A stretch of 64,000 nt of DNA from Tenrec ecaudatus. Its lineage: Eukaryota; Chordata; Mammalia; Afrosoricida; Tenrecidae. Below are positions 53,880 through 63,999 of this stretch, piece after piece. The notes beneath the pieces were generated by a model that made no database searches, was not told where the DNA came from, and was given only the letters and a program-made list of their open reading frames with translations. The number at the start of each line of letters is the position of its first letter. The first letter of the stretch is position 1. A program made the translations under genes and the position numbers. The DNA is taken from contig NC_134539.1 in the NCBI RefSeq assembly GCF_050624435.1, forward strand, positions 44,176,001 to 44,240,000. The letters are read 5' to 3'.

Positions 53880-55625
53880 CTAACTACAAGCTTTTCTTTC
53901 TTGTTGTGTTTTGTTTTGGTCATTGGTTTGTTGTTGTTTTGTTGTATATTGTTGCTTAGTTGTGCTCTGTCTTGTTTTTGTGCATGTTATTATCTCCGCA
54001 GGTCTCTCTAAATAAGATAGGCTGGATGAACAATTGGAGGAGAAAACAATGGGACCGACAGTTCTGAGGGGACATGGGAGAGAGGGAGGTGGGGGGAAAG
54101 GTAGTGGTGTTAATAAACCCAGGGACAAGGGAAAAACAAGTGATCCAAATCGGTGGTGAGGAGGATGTGGGAGGCCTGGTTGGGTATGATCAAGGGTAAT
54201 GTAACTAAGAGGAATTGCTGAAACCCTGGTGGGGACTGAGCATGATAGTGGGACAGGAGGGAAGTCAAAGGAAATAGAGGAAAGAGCTGGGAGGCAGAGG
54301 ACATTTATAGAGGTCTAGATAAAGACATGTACATATGCATGTATATTTATAAATGAGGATGGGGAAATAGATCTATGTGCATATAATTATAGGGTTACTA
54401 TTAAGGTAGCAGAGGGACATTAGACCTCCACTCAAGTACTCCCTCAATTCAAGAATACTTTCTTCTATTAAATTGGCATTCTATGATGCTCACCTTCCCC
54501 ACAGAATCGCTGAAGACAAAGTGGGTGAACAACTAAATGTGAAGAAAGTTGATGGTGCTCGGCTATCAAAAGAGATAGCATCTGAGTTTTAAAGGCTTGA
54601 AGGTAAAACAAGCGGCCATCTGGCTCAGAAGCAATAAAACCCACATGGAAGAAGCACACCAGCCTGTGTGACCATGAGGTGCTGAAGGGATCAGTTATCA
54701 GGCATCAAAGAACCAAAAAATCATATCATTGTGTGCTCACCTCCCTGATACTACCACTGAAGACAAATGGGTGCATAAGCAAAGAAAGCTGATGGTGCCT
54801 GGCTATCAAAAGATATGGCGTCTGGGGTCTTAAAGGCTTGAAGGTAAGCAAGCGGCCATCTAGCTCAGAAGCAACAAAGCTCACCTGGAAGAAGCATACC
54901 AGCCTGTGGGATCACAAGGTGTCAAGGGATCAGGTATCAGGCATTAGCAGAACAAATAAATCTTCCCATAGTGAATGAGCGGGGGGAGTGCGGAGTGGAG
55001 AACCAAAGCCCATTTGTAGGCCACTGGACATCCCCTTACAGAAGTGTCTTGGAGAGGAGAGGAGACAGTCAGGGTGTGATGTAGCAACGATGAAAAATAC
55101 AACTTTCCTCTATTTCCTAAATGCTGCCTCTCCCCCTCTCCCACTGTCATGATCTGAATCCAACCTTGCAAGTCTGACTAGACCAGAGGATGTACACTGG
55201 TACAGATGGGAACTGGAAACAGAGGGAATCCAGGGCAGACGATCCTCTCAGGACCAGTGGTGTTTGGGCGATACTGGGAGGCCATAGGGAAGGTGGGTTG
55301 GAAAGGGGGAACCGATTTCAAGGATCTACATGTGACCTCCTCCCTGGGGGACATACAATAGAAAACTGGGTAAAGGGAGACGTGGGACAAAGTAAGATAT
55401 GAAAAATAATAATTTATAAATTATCAAGGGTTCATAAGGGAGGGGGAAGGGGGGAGGGACGGGAAAAATGAGGACCTGATGCCAGGGGTTTGGGTAGAGA
55501 GCAAATGTTTTGAAAATGATGAGGGCAACGAATGTACAAATGTGCTTTACACAATTGATGTATGTATGGATTGTGATAGGAGTTGTATGAGCCCCTAATA
55601 AAATAATTTGAAAAAGAAAAAGACG
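53880..55625 (+). mobile_element. L1-like LINE 3' UTR, forward, with internal 240-bp duplication
   Basis: The longest copy in the window. From an upstream T/G-rich region, through GATAGGCTGGATGAACAATT and GGGAGGTGGGGGGAAAGGTA, to the conserved block that is repeated in tandem: AGCGGCCATCTGGCTCAGAA at 54611 and AGCGGCCATCTAGCTCAGAA at 54851, exactly 240 bp apart. The 3' end has a purine tract (55439-55465), GGATTGTGATAGGAGTTGTA, CCCCTAATAAAATAATTTGA and an A-rich tail. It abuts the RTE at 53357-53874. Confidence 0.8.
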
Positions 55626-56334
55626 AAAGGGAGGTAAGCTAATCAATAAGTAGGCTTCTAGTTCAACGCCAGTTCAAGGGAATCTCTTGGTAGGACAGGC
55701 AAATTGGATGCGGTGGAAATAGCCACAGAGAGGTATTTGAGCAGATCTGGATCTAAGCTTTTTCAATAACTTTGTACGTAACCTTGTGCAAATCCCTTTT
55801 CTTTGAGCCGTTTTCTCATCTGGAACAGATCAGTGGTTTTCAGATTGTGCTCCAGCAGAGACTGCCAATCCCGAGGAGACCAACGGGTGATGAGAGCTTC
55901 TACACAACTCACGGAAAAAATAAGTTGCGTAGCATTGTCCTGCATGCGTTCATGGCTTATTGGCATTTATTATAACAATATCTGCATTGTATGAAATATT
56001 CTAAACTTATTCACTTGTTTCGTGGATTTTTTTATATCCCCCCACCCCCGTGCTCAACCCTTCTGTTTCTTGGATTTGAGAAATCAATGAACAAAATTTC
56101 CTTGATTTTGAGCTTATTTTCTTTTGCTTTAAAACATCTTTTGCCATTCTGCCCTTTCACAGGTAGCTGAGTACCAGCAAATGACCACGTAAACCACCAA
56201 GTTGAAAATAAATATTTATTTATTTGAGAACTTAAATGCAATATACTTATTTATTTAAGAAGAACTCGAATGCAATGCTATGCCTCCTTTTTTAAAAAAA
56301 TTGTATTTCTACTCCTGTAAATATTTATCGTTTC
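55626..56334. other. Intergenic DNA, weak MIR-like patch
   Basis: 55765-55855 (ACCTTGTGCAAATCCCTTTT, then TTTTCTCATCTGGAACAGAT) is weakly MIR-like. No gene. Confidence 0.4.
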
Positions 56335-56400
56335 AAAAACCCACAGGCCATTCTATCCTGTCCTCTAGGGTTGCTATGAGTCAGAATTGGGGGGTTGTTT
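56335..56400 (+). mobile_element. AfroSINE 3' fragment
   Basis: CAGGCCATTCTATCCTGTCC, TCTAGGGTTGCTATGAGTCA, GAATTGG. Confidence 0.75.
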
Positions 56401-56443
56401 GGGGCTTAGTTGTTGATTTTTTTATTTGTTTAAATAATAGTAT

Positions 56444-57006
56444 GGTAGGTACATAACCTGGTGTCAATTTGAGGATTAAAAGTGTAGGGGTGGAGGCTAG
56501 CTTTCAATCAAGATATAGCCAATGAGGCCTCTGTGTAGGCATGGCCTTCTCCTGAGGATTCTGGGAACTCCAGTACTTCCTCCTCGGAAGCGGGAGACAC
56601 TCTCTCTCTGATCACTCCCTGTGACCCTCAAGGCTCACTCCCTTGGGGACTCTTTACTGACAAGTCTCACTCCCTGCAAGACAGCCCTGAGGAGAAGCCA
56701 CATGGACCTACCCTGATACAACCAGAGTCCTACAAGCTGGAGAGGCCACAACACCCCTGGATCCACAAGACTTCCCACGCACTGGCCTGTGATCTTTTTG
56801 TATTCTGCGTCATTGCATGCCTTTTGTGAATCTGAAGAGAACTTTATAGATAATTATCGGACACATGGACTAATATCAGACTTACAGACTTGATCTGGAC
56901 TGGGCTTGGATGTTTTCTCACCATTCAATTGCTCTTGTATATAAAGCTCTTTCCCATATACACGAGTGTCTATGAATTTGTTTCTCTAGTCTATCCAGAC
57001 TAACAC
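56444..57006 (+). mobile_element. MaLR-like solo LTR, best preserved
   Basis: Complete: head GGTACATAACCTGGTGTCAA, then TTTGAGGATT; body CAATGAGGCCTCTGTGTAGG, CATGGCCTTCTCCTGAGG; TTGTATATAAAGCTCTTTCC TATA region; end GTTTCTCTAGTCTATCCAGA then CTAACACA. Same subfamily as 10810-11345 and 2379-2866. Confidence 0.72.
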
Positions 57007-57194
57007 AAATGGTGATTTTTTTTTTAAACGAGGAGGACTTATTCTGGTTTAGATTAATTTTTCTGGCCTCCACATCTAGAGCTGTTCTTTTTCCATACCG
57101 CCTCATCTGACTAGGGTTTCCAGTGATGTAAATCTTTTTTTCTTTCTCTTTTGGTAAGTCTTTCCAGAAGCAGACGGCGACATTTTTTTCCTTC

Positions 57195-57285
57195 CCCAAA
57201 GTAAGTGGATTTGAACCACTGACCTTTTGATTAGCAGCTCGGCCCATAACCACTGCACTATTGGCACTGCTTAAAAAGGAACGAG
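57195..57285 (-). mobile_element. AfroSINE head, reverse
   Basis: GGATTTGAACCACTGACCTT, TTGATTAGCAGCTCGGCCCA, TAACCACTGCACTATTGGCA: reversed box B and box A. Confidence 0.75.
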
Positions 57286-57334
57286 GCGGTATTCATTTAC
57301 AGTAATGAACTTCCACGTTCTCTGTGTCCATTCT

Positions 57335-57470
57335 ATTTCATCTTCATAGCAGTCCTGCGAGTATTTAATTATTCCCTCTACAGATGTGGAAAGTGCTGCA
57401 CTTAACTATGGCTCTTGCCCTAGATTATCGCCTGCAAGAGCAGGAGCTGGGAACCAGTGACTGGATGCTT
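57335..57470 (-). mobile_element. MIR SINE fossil, reverse
   Basis: TTTCATCTTCATAGCAGTCC, GCGAGTATTTAATTATTCCC, TCTACAGATGTGGAAAG: reversed MIR middle. Confidence 0.6.
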
Positions 57471-58115
57471 ATTCGTGAATTTGGTTTTATGTTGACGCTG
57501 AACACTGAATCAGGAATGCACACTTAAGACCTGATCCTTGTAATGAGCAGATTTTCAGAGTAAACATCAGAAAGGGATATTTAAAAATCAACGTGTTCCA
57601 TATTTAAGGCACTTGAAAAATATAATATACACACGCAATGAGCAACTCTTGGGAAACACTGTTCTCAGTAGCCTGCCCATGTATCGAATCACAACCTAGA
57701 ATGTATGGGTAGATTCTGTTACAGAGAAAAGGCCGTGAACATGAAACCTCCAAGGAGTTGGTGTAGCAGGCCACCCAGTGGGTCAAGGCCACGTGGCCCT
57801 GGTAAGTATTCCCTAAAATTCTTATTGTGATCACTGAGCCTGAGTAAAGTTTAGGACATCACGAATTTCCAGGTGTGTTTTTAAACATGATAGGAATCAT
57901 TAAAACCTCAGCTTTAAAAGAATCCTTTTAGAAATTAGACGAGCATTTGATTTGGTCAGTCTTTATAATTTAGAAGTTTTGTGCTGGCAAAACTAACGAG
58001 CAAGTCCTGAAACTGCCTTCTCTCATTTCAAATAGGTGCATTCATAGGAGAAATGACGGAAACCTGAGAAGTCCATATAAAACCAAAATGAAATGAAACC
58101 CACTTTTTGTATCGC
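57471..58115. other. Intergenic AT-rich DNA
   Basis: Nothing recognised. Confidence 0.4.
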
Positions 58116-58128
58116 TTAAGGTATCCTG
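58116..58128. repeat. SINE target duplication, left
   Basis: TTAAGGTATCCTG, partner TTAAGGCATCCTG at 58269-58281. Confidence 0.8.
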
Positions 58129-58268
58129 TGGAGCCCTGGTGGCTTGGGCATTGGGCCCCTAGGTTGGAACAGCAAGGTCAGGAGTTTGAATTTCTCAGCT
58201 TCGGGAACAATTCTACTCTTGCTCTGTCAGATTGCTATCATTCAGAATCCATTCGATGGCACAGTCTT
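58129..58268 (+). mobile_element. AfroSINE insertion with 13-bp target duplication
   Basis: Complete AfroSINE: GGAGCCCTGGTGGCTTGGGC head, CAGCAAGGTCAGGAGTTTGA box-B region, CAGATTGCTATCATTCAGAA and TCCATTCGATGGCACAGTC 3' half; 140 bp between the duplications. Confidence 0.82.
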
Positions 58269-58281
58269 TTAAGGCATCCTG
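58269..58281. repeat. SINE target duplication, right
   Basis: TTAAGGCATCCTG; overlaps the start of the next SINE. Confidence 0.8.
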
Positions 58282-58405
58282 TTAGCTCAATGGTTGAGTG
58301 TCTGGCTCGTAATCAAAATGCCAGCAGTTAGAATTTACCAACTCAATGGGGGCAACACCCTTGTCACATTTTGTCTCTGCGTCAGAATCCACTTGACAAC
58401 TTCTC
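58271..58405 (+). mobile_element. Second AfroSINE, tRNA-like head
   Basis: TTAGCTCAATGGTTGAGTGT (box A), GGCTCGTAATCAAAATGCCA, AGCAGTTAGAATTTACCAAC (box-B-like), then GCGTCAGAATCCACTTGACA. The head looks like a tRNA but lacks a complete cloverleaf, so it is a SINE, not a tRNA gene. Confidence 0.72.
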
Positions 58406-58718
58406 CCAACACCGTTGCTTATGCGGAAGGTCTGATTTTTATAAAATTGATTTAAAATATATTCATAAGTGAAGAAATCATATGAGTAGAATATAAACAA
58501 GTCAAAAAAAATCCTTGAAGGTGGTTTCAAATGATAATTTGGACAAATTGCCATGGAAATGCAAATTCTACTGCTGATTGTTGCCCCACCCCCACCAGTT
58601 GTGTTCTTCAAGAAGTTACTTCCCCTCCTGTGTTTCAGTACAAATGGAAACAAGTGGAAGCAGGGGTCTTTCTGCTGGAAAAGGTGCCTCAACAAACAGG
58701 TATCTTTCAGTCCTCTGT

Positions 58719-58737
58719 GTGTGTGTGTGTGTGTGTT
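58719..58737. repeat. (GT)n microsatellite
   Basis: Nine to ten GT units. Confidence 0.9.
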
Positions 58738-59259
58738 TCCTTCTGAATTTTGGTTCATCTAGCCAAAGCTGATGTAAAACTCCTATTTTTCCTAAAAAGT
58801 TCTTTAGTTTGAATTTCATTTAAAAATTATAAAACAAATGTTAACTCCAAAATAAACTAATTAAATATCTTTGAACAAAATGTTGTGCCTCAATAACTAC
58901 ATAGTAAACAGAAATGCTTAATCCGGGTTTCTTTATTGTTCAATTATCATATGACTTGAGTAAGTAAAAATTTTGAAGTGTGATTGTTGAAGCTAGTGGT
59001 TCACGAAGTAAATCATGCATTGTAGTTTTGATATATTTTCTTTTATTCAACTTTGCAGCCCTTGTATTCTGCTTTCAGTATGAGACGTTGTGGATGGTGA
59101 ACCAATACTCAGTTACTGAATGAGTGTTAAATAGGAATGTTCTATACCAAGATAACTAGTGTGATATAGCTATACTTTTACTTTCTTCTTATGGGACAGA
59201 CTTCGGTTTTGAAATTTGGAACATTGCGTTTAAAACATTGTTTGTTATTCAAAGATATA

Positions 59260-59263
59260 CATA

Positions 59264-59294
<31 letters not shown>
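59260..59294. repeat. (AT)n microsatellite
   Basis: TATATA run of about 35 bp. Confidence 0.92.
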
Positions 59295-59898
59295 CAAAGA
59301 GTAAGTTTAAGTGATTCCACTTTTTATTCCTTTTTTATTTCTGTGAGAGCTGCTTAAAACAACACTTCCACCTTTGTCTTACTTTAGCCATTTCTCCTTA
59401 AGCATGTATACTAGTCAACCAGCTACATAGGTTTGAATATGAATTTATAAGAATATATTGAGCAAAAAGTAGTGACTTCATTTTCCTGATATTTGGAAGA
59501 TCCATAGCTCTCCAATGTAAAGTTCAGAAGATTATTTTTTGAGGACTAAGTAATTTCCAGCAAGAAAAAAAGATTTCAAGAATTCAGTAGAAATAATCAG
59601 TTAAAAAGCACACTTAAAAAAATTACACCTAATTGCATAGGAAAGTTATACATAGGCTTATCAGTGCCATCAAGATCAAGAGTGACCAAGGAGGCATCTG
59701 GTCAAATGTTTATTAAGAGTTAAAAAAAAAAAAACATATTCTTTACTCCACTGCTCTCTGTCGTACTGAAATAGTCAGCTTGAACTGTTTTCTGCTGGAA
59801 TTTAAAAAGTGAAGTTATCAACCGGAGTTTAAAATTTTGGTAGGAATCAAGAGAACATTTTTCTTTTTAGAAATATGGTCGATGTAAATATTGAAACC

Positions 59899-59920
59899 AT
59901 GTTCTAATTAATTAGAACAT
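59899..59920. repeat. 22-bp perfect palindrome
   Basis: Centred on TTAATTAA with arms TGTTCTAA/TTAGAACA; the full 22 bp is self-complementary. A homeodomain-type core (TAATTA) occurs twice. Confidence 0.9.
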
Positions 59921-59969
59921 TAATTAATGCACATTTCAGTTAAAATTTTACCTTTTTAATGTAATCTGG

Positions 59970-60132
59970 GTTGGACATTGGGCTGCTAACTATAAGGTCA
60001 GTAGTTTGAACCCACCAGCTGCTCCATGGGGGCAAAGATGAGGCTTTCTGCTTTCTTAGGGATTTGCAGTCTGGGAAAGCTTGTAGAGGGCCACTGTGTG
60101 TCAGAATGGACTCAGTAGCAGAGAGGTTTGTT
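59970..60132 (+). mobile_element. AfroSINE, nearly full length
   Basis: GGACATTGGGCTGCTAACTA, TAAGGTCAGTAGTTTGAACC, CACCAGCTGCTCCATGGGGG, GAGGCTTTCTGCTTTCTTAG and GTCAGAATGGACTCAGTAGC. Confidence 0.82.
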
Positions 60133-60207
60133 TGTTCTTATACAACCTCTGGATCAACTCTTCATTCTTAACAGGATTCTGTCCATGTTTTATAAAGGTC
60201 CTTCTTC

Positions 60208-60210
<3 letters not shown>

Positions 60211-60274
<64 letters not shown>

Positions 60275-60277
60275 GTA
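60211..60277. repeat. (AT)n microsatellite
   Basis: About 60 bp of AT dinucleotides, ending in GTATATATATG; unstable and cruciform-prone. Confidence 0.96.
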
Positions 60278-61379
60278 ATATGTGGGGACCTTCTTTTCTT
60301 GAGGCTTTAAAATCCAAAATGATTCATAAACTATCCTTCACCTACTTGAGTTGGCATAGTTAGCGGATCATATTTGCATGGGTCACTCGGGTGATAAGAT
60401 CCCACTATTTCTTGAACTAAAATGATAAGATTCATTATTCTAATGCCCATAAAGTCGATCTTTTGATGAGCCTTAATTTCCCTTTATGAGGAGTTTGTGT
60501 GGACGTCACCCATGATAAGGGAGAGGAAGTCCAGACGTCTAGCCTACTCGTGTTCTCTGGGACATCAAGATAGGCTTGAATCCCTTAGGACTCCAGAGTA
60601 GAACGACACAGGGTACAACAATCAAGGGCAAATTTCAAGGCGTTACCATGTATCCATGAAACTTTCCCAGGGGCACAACATTTCTCTTAAATTAACAAAT
60701 TAACCCTTTGGGTGGAGTAGGTAACTTCCCAACTAGGCTGGTGCGTCTGTAAATACTCCTAGGGACGGAATCCGCAGGAGGTGTGAACGTTCCGGTTTAT
60801 CTGAAAAGTCCACTAATGGCCACACAATTACATTCCCCCCAGTGTCAAGTTGGTTAGGGTTTCCACTAAAACCCTCAGTTCCTTGTGGGGCCTGCGTTGT
60901 GTTTATCCAAGAGCTCTCCTACCATTTGAAAGAAAATCGTCCCCAATGAAAACAAACCAGTAAGCAAACAAAAAAGCCCCTCTTCCTGTGTTTAATTTCC
61001 ATCAACTAGGTTAGTTACGAAGTTAAGCCTCCGCTGTTCTACAAAGTTGGAAACTATGTTGCAATGCTCCATCCATGAATGAAATGTTAGCCTGGCCACA
61101 TTCGGAATGCAGGAGGGACACGCAGTAGTTTTATCAGTTTGCTTCCGAGCTTTGGGAAGTCAATTTGCTCCTTAACCAAGAAGACCGGTGTGGCTGCCCA
61201 GGTCCAGGGGGTGGTCGTGTGTCTGGGATTGGGAACTCAGCCGCATACTGCCTTTCCCCCTCCAAGCACCCTCTTCGGAAGTCGCAAACCACCCATCTCT
61301 ACGTCCTTACGGATCTCCTGCTGCCTTTGTCCCTTCTAGACGTGGAGGCTTGGAGAGGAGGTTTGGTTTCCAAGGATTG
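60278..61379. other. Intergenic DNA leading to the CpG-rich end
   Basis: No gene recognised. From about 61150 the GC and CpG content rise. Confidence 0.4.
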
Positions 61380-62260
61380 GAGCGTTTGAAGGGCGGGGCC
61401 ATCTTCAAGTCCATCTCCCCTTTTTGTCCTCTTCTCCTGGGACGGGAGGGTGGAGCCAGGGCCTCCCACCGCCGGCTCGGGAGCTCTCTATCTCGGTCGC
61501 TCGAGGTGAGTCTGAAAGGGCGACAGCCCGTTTAATTACAGCGCAGGTTAATTTCTGGAGTTCACGGCAGTCGGCCGGCCAGCCGCTTTCCCGCGGCTCT
61601 GCCCTCCGGGTGGACGAGGTCTGCGGCGCGTGCAGGCGCGCTCACGTTCTCGGGAAAGGCTCCTCCCCGGGGCTCATTCCCGGACTGCGGGAAGCCCTTT
61701 GGTGCCCCGGGAGCCTTCGGTTTCCTCTGACCTCGTCGCTTCTTCCTCCCTCGCTCCCGCCTGGCCCCCCACGCTCCTGCCCGCGAGGAAGGGCGGCCCC
61801 CTATCTTAGGGTGTCCGACCCAAGCCAACCCTAGAAGGTACCTTCACGTCGATGAGGATTTTATCGCAGCCTCCAAACCCCAGCAGTAATGGGAACTCTC
61901 AACCTGAAGCACGATTCTGATTTTCCCGGTGCAGGGCTTGACAGAAAAAGTCAGCTTTTTTATTAAAGACAAAGAGGTAAATTATCCGCCCGGGCACGGA
62001 GGGGGACGGAGGAGACCTGGCGCGCTTCCTTCTAGTTGCCACGAGGAATTTATGGGGGAGCGGCGCAGGGCGATCAGACACCCCTGCGGTCGCGAAGGGA
62101 GGAGCTCGGGGGCAGAAGGACTTCCCCGAGTCCCTGCAGGCACCTGGAAGGGGGGAGTCCTCGCAATTCTGTACAAAGCCGGGATCCATTCGGTCGGGAG
62201 CAGCCTCCCCATCCTTCTCGCCTCTTTATTCTTTGCCTTCTCTTTGATTCCCTTTCGCCC
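61380..62260. promoter_or_regulatory. CpG-rich region, probable CpG island
   Basis: Dense CpG (for example GGCAGTCGGCCGGCCAGCCG near 61565 and GCGGCGCGTGCAGGCGCGCT near 61622) against a CpG-poor background. No ATG frame here matches a known protein. Because CpG islands in mammals usually mark promoters, I infer a promoter or first exon, but the gene and its direction cannot be read from this window. Confidence 0.6.
61497..61513 (+). promoter_or_regulatory. Candidate 5' splice donor
   Basis: CTCGAG|GTGAGTCTG: GAG then GTGAGT is a perfect MAG/GTRAGT match, intron starting at 61506. It sits inside the CpG-rich region, where a noncoding first exon would fit. Splice donors occur by chance, so this is only a candidate. 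Confidence 0.25.
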
Positions 62261-62306
62261 CAGTCCTTTCTCCTCGCCTGGCCCTCCTCTCCCTACTGCC
62301 TGCCCC

Positions 62307-62316
62307 CCCCCCCCCG
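62307..62316. repeat. Poly-C run
   Basis: Ten or more C in a C/T-rich stretch (62180-62360). Confidence 0.8.
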
Positions 62317-62635
62317 CCCGCCCATTCCACCTCCTCTCCTCCCTCCCCCTCCCTGTCTCTCCACCGCACGCGTAGAGTGTCATTTATTTATTTATTTATC
62401 ACCCCGCCATCAACACCCTGTTAGGGCTCCCAGGCTTTTCAATGTGAGTGGGAGGAGAAAGGGGCAGGAAGTGTTGAATGGAAGGGGGTGAAAATCTTGC
62501 CTCAGGGCCAGAGATTTTTGCTCGGGATACCCGAACGCGGAAATCTTGGAAAACCACGAGGTAGATTTGTGTCTGAAATCCCGCTATCCGATGGGAACTA
62601 ACTGGGCGCGCATCCTCTCCTCCCCCCCCTTATTG

Positions 62636-62643
62636 TATAAATA
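62636..62643 (+). promoter_or_regulatory. TATA-like box
   Basis: TATAAATA within CTTATTGTATAAATATATGG. Good match to a TATA box, in a GC-rich flank; no start site can be fixed. Confidence 0.3.
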
Positions 62644-62959
62644 TATGGGTGTATCTCCCAGGACTATTGCCTGGGGCGGCGGGTATTAAAGAGCATACTT
62701 ATTCTAGCCCAGCATCCTCCACACCGCGCCTGCTCTCCTGGACGCGCGCTCCCCGATGCAAAGGAATCCAGAAACAGCCCCCAATTCAGACGCGGACAAA
62801 AGAAACTTTAATTAAGGTCTCTGCCCCGCGCGCTGCGTGTTCTTTTTCTCCCGAGGCTGTGGATGCCCAACTTGAGGATCCGAGAAACGGAAGTGGTAAA
62901 ATCAGCCTATGCCCTTGAACTTCAATGGCTCTGATATTGATTTTTTGACACTGTAGCCG

Positions 62960-62972
62960 ACCCCCCCCCCCA
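62960..62972. repeat. Poly-C run
   Basis: About a dozen C. Confidence 0.85.
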
Positions 62973-63010
62973 TATCAAATGAAGCATAAAGAGGTATCCG
63001 ACGCGGTATC

Positions 63011-63038
63011 TTGTGTGTGTGTGGGGGGGCGCGCGCGG
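63011..63038. repeat. GT / G / GCGC tract
   Basis: TGTGTGTGTGTGGGGGGGCG then CGCGCG: Z-DNA and G-rich potential. Confidence 0.85.
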
Positions 63039-63047
63039 GGTCTCATT

Positions 63048-63059
63048 CTTTTGCAAAAG
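63048..63059. promoter_or_regulatory. 12-bp palindrome, C/EBP-like core
   Basis: CTTTTGCAAAAG, self-complementary, with a TTGCAA core. Possible factor site in the CpG-rich flank; unproven. Confidence 0.25.
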
Positions 63060-63560
63060 AGGTAGTTCAGAACGATTTGGGGAAAACTACACAAAATAAA
63101 AATTCATGGTGTGGAAGCTTCGCCTGGCGCTCAGGTCTTCAACACCGGGACACCTTATCATTAGGAGCGCTGATTGTTACTTTCCGTGGCTTTAGAGGAT
63201 CAGCCAGAAAGAACCGACAACGCGGTGCTGGAGGGTGTAAAGTTTTTAGTAGCCTGTCCCCCTCCCCCCCACCCCCCGAGTCTGCCTCCAAACATTTCGC
63301 AAGTTGGGAAAAGAAAGTGGTGGTTCCGAAATGATGGACTCATCCCCTGCCCCCCCCCCCGCATATCAAAAAAGAAATAAAACGCACAAAGAGCCTTTAT
63401 TTCGGGGGAGAAGACTTCAAACTACGTGCCGGTAATGGACAATTCGAGCTTTTCCCTGAAGATACTCACACCGCGAGCCGGGAAGGGATTAAAAAACCCC
63501 ACGTGGTTGAGCAGGGTTTAGACTTGCAACCTCCAGTTCCCCACGTATGCTCTTTGCTAA

Positions 63561-63760
63561 GATTGGCCTCTAGATGGATGTGTGTGAAGGGCCCGCTGGG
63601 GCCGGGGCCGGGCGCCCGGGGCAGGGCTGATGGAGGGAGCGCTGGGAGCGGCCCGGCAGGGTCTTCACTGGGGGGGCTACATCTTGCGGGCCTTGGTGGC
63701 CCGGCGCCTTCGGGACGCGAGCGCGCACGCCTCTGCCGGGCGGACGAGCTCAGCGCACCC
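63561..63760. promoter_or_regulatory. Second CpG-rich segment
   Basis: GGGGCCGGGGCCGGGCGCCC (63599) and further CpG-dense sequence to 63760. Consistent with a second island or with the same promoter domain. Confidence 0.55.
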
Positions 63761-63890
63761 CCTTCTCCGCAGCTCTTTATTCATCTCATCTCCCTCTTCC
63801 CCTTCTCCCTCCTTTGCCTCCTTCTCTTCCTCTTCCTCCTGCTCCACCACCGCCTTCTCCTTCTCCGCCGCCGCCACCTCCTCTTGCATC
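63753..63890. repeat. CTT/TCC-rich pyrimidine tract
   Basis: Almost pure C/T with CTTCTC and CTCCT units. It yields a Glu-rich minus frame (63677-63931) and a Leu-rich plus frame (63503-63922). Such tracts occur in mammalian 5' UTRs; no family match. Confidence 0.8.
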
Positions 63891-63980
63891 TCACTGGCCT
63901 GGCTCGGTGTTGCTCTGAGTGACAAAGACAATGTCCCAGCCTTAACTTTGCAACCACCTTGCCTCCTTCTGGGGTTCGGC

Positions 63981-63999
63981 GGGGGGTGGGGTGGGTGGG
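63981..63999 (+). promoter_or_regulatory. Strong G-quadruplex motif
   Basis: GGGGGGTGGGGTGGGTGGG: four G runs with single-T loops, the most stable class of predicted G4, at the window edge beside the CpG-rich region. Confidence 0.75.

Larger units (their letters stand above)
58738..59969. other. Intergenic AT-rich DNA with palindrome
   Basis: No gene or named repeat; contains the palindrome at 59899 and an AT run at 59260-59294. Confidence 0.45.
62261..63560. other. GC-rich flank with TATA-like box, no gene recognised
   Basis: Includes (ATTT)n at 62381-62400, the TATAAATA at 62636, a TTAATTAA at 62809 and a 12-bp palindrome CTTTTGCAAAAG (63048). Frames of 70-150 codons on both strands overlap and have no family pattern. 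Confidence 0.45.

Noticed and set aside
54468..54659. Small minus frame MCFFHVGFIASEPDG..., repeated in several places
   Set aside because: It recurs (for example at 33914-34150 and, in plus orientation, 22931-23161) only because the LINE 3' UTR block recurs; it is broken differently in each copy and is antisense to the element.
58271..58345. Possible tRNA gene
   Set aside because: Box-A- and box-B-like sequences are those of an AfroSINE head; no proper acceptor stem or cloverleaf, and a SINE body follows.
58282..58758. 158-codon minus frame
   Set aside because: Crosses an AfroSINE, unique AT-rich DNA and a GT repeat; no protein family pattern.
61982..62491. Several overlapping 130-150 codon frames on both strands
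   Set aside because: GC-rich DNA lowers stop frequency; the frames overlap on opposite strands and none looks like a known protein.
63677..63931. Glu-rich minus frame that looks like an acidic protein
   Set aside because: Comes from the pyrimidine tract on the plus strand; no family match and no supporting gene structure.
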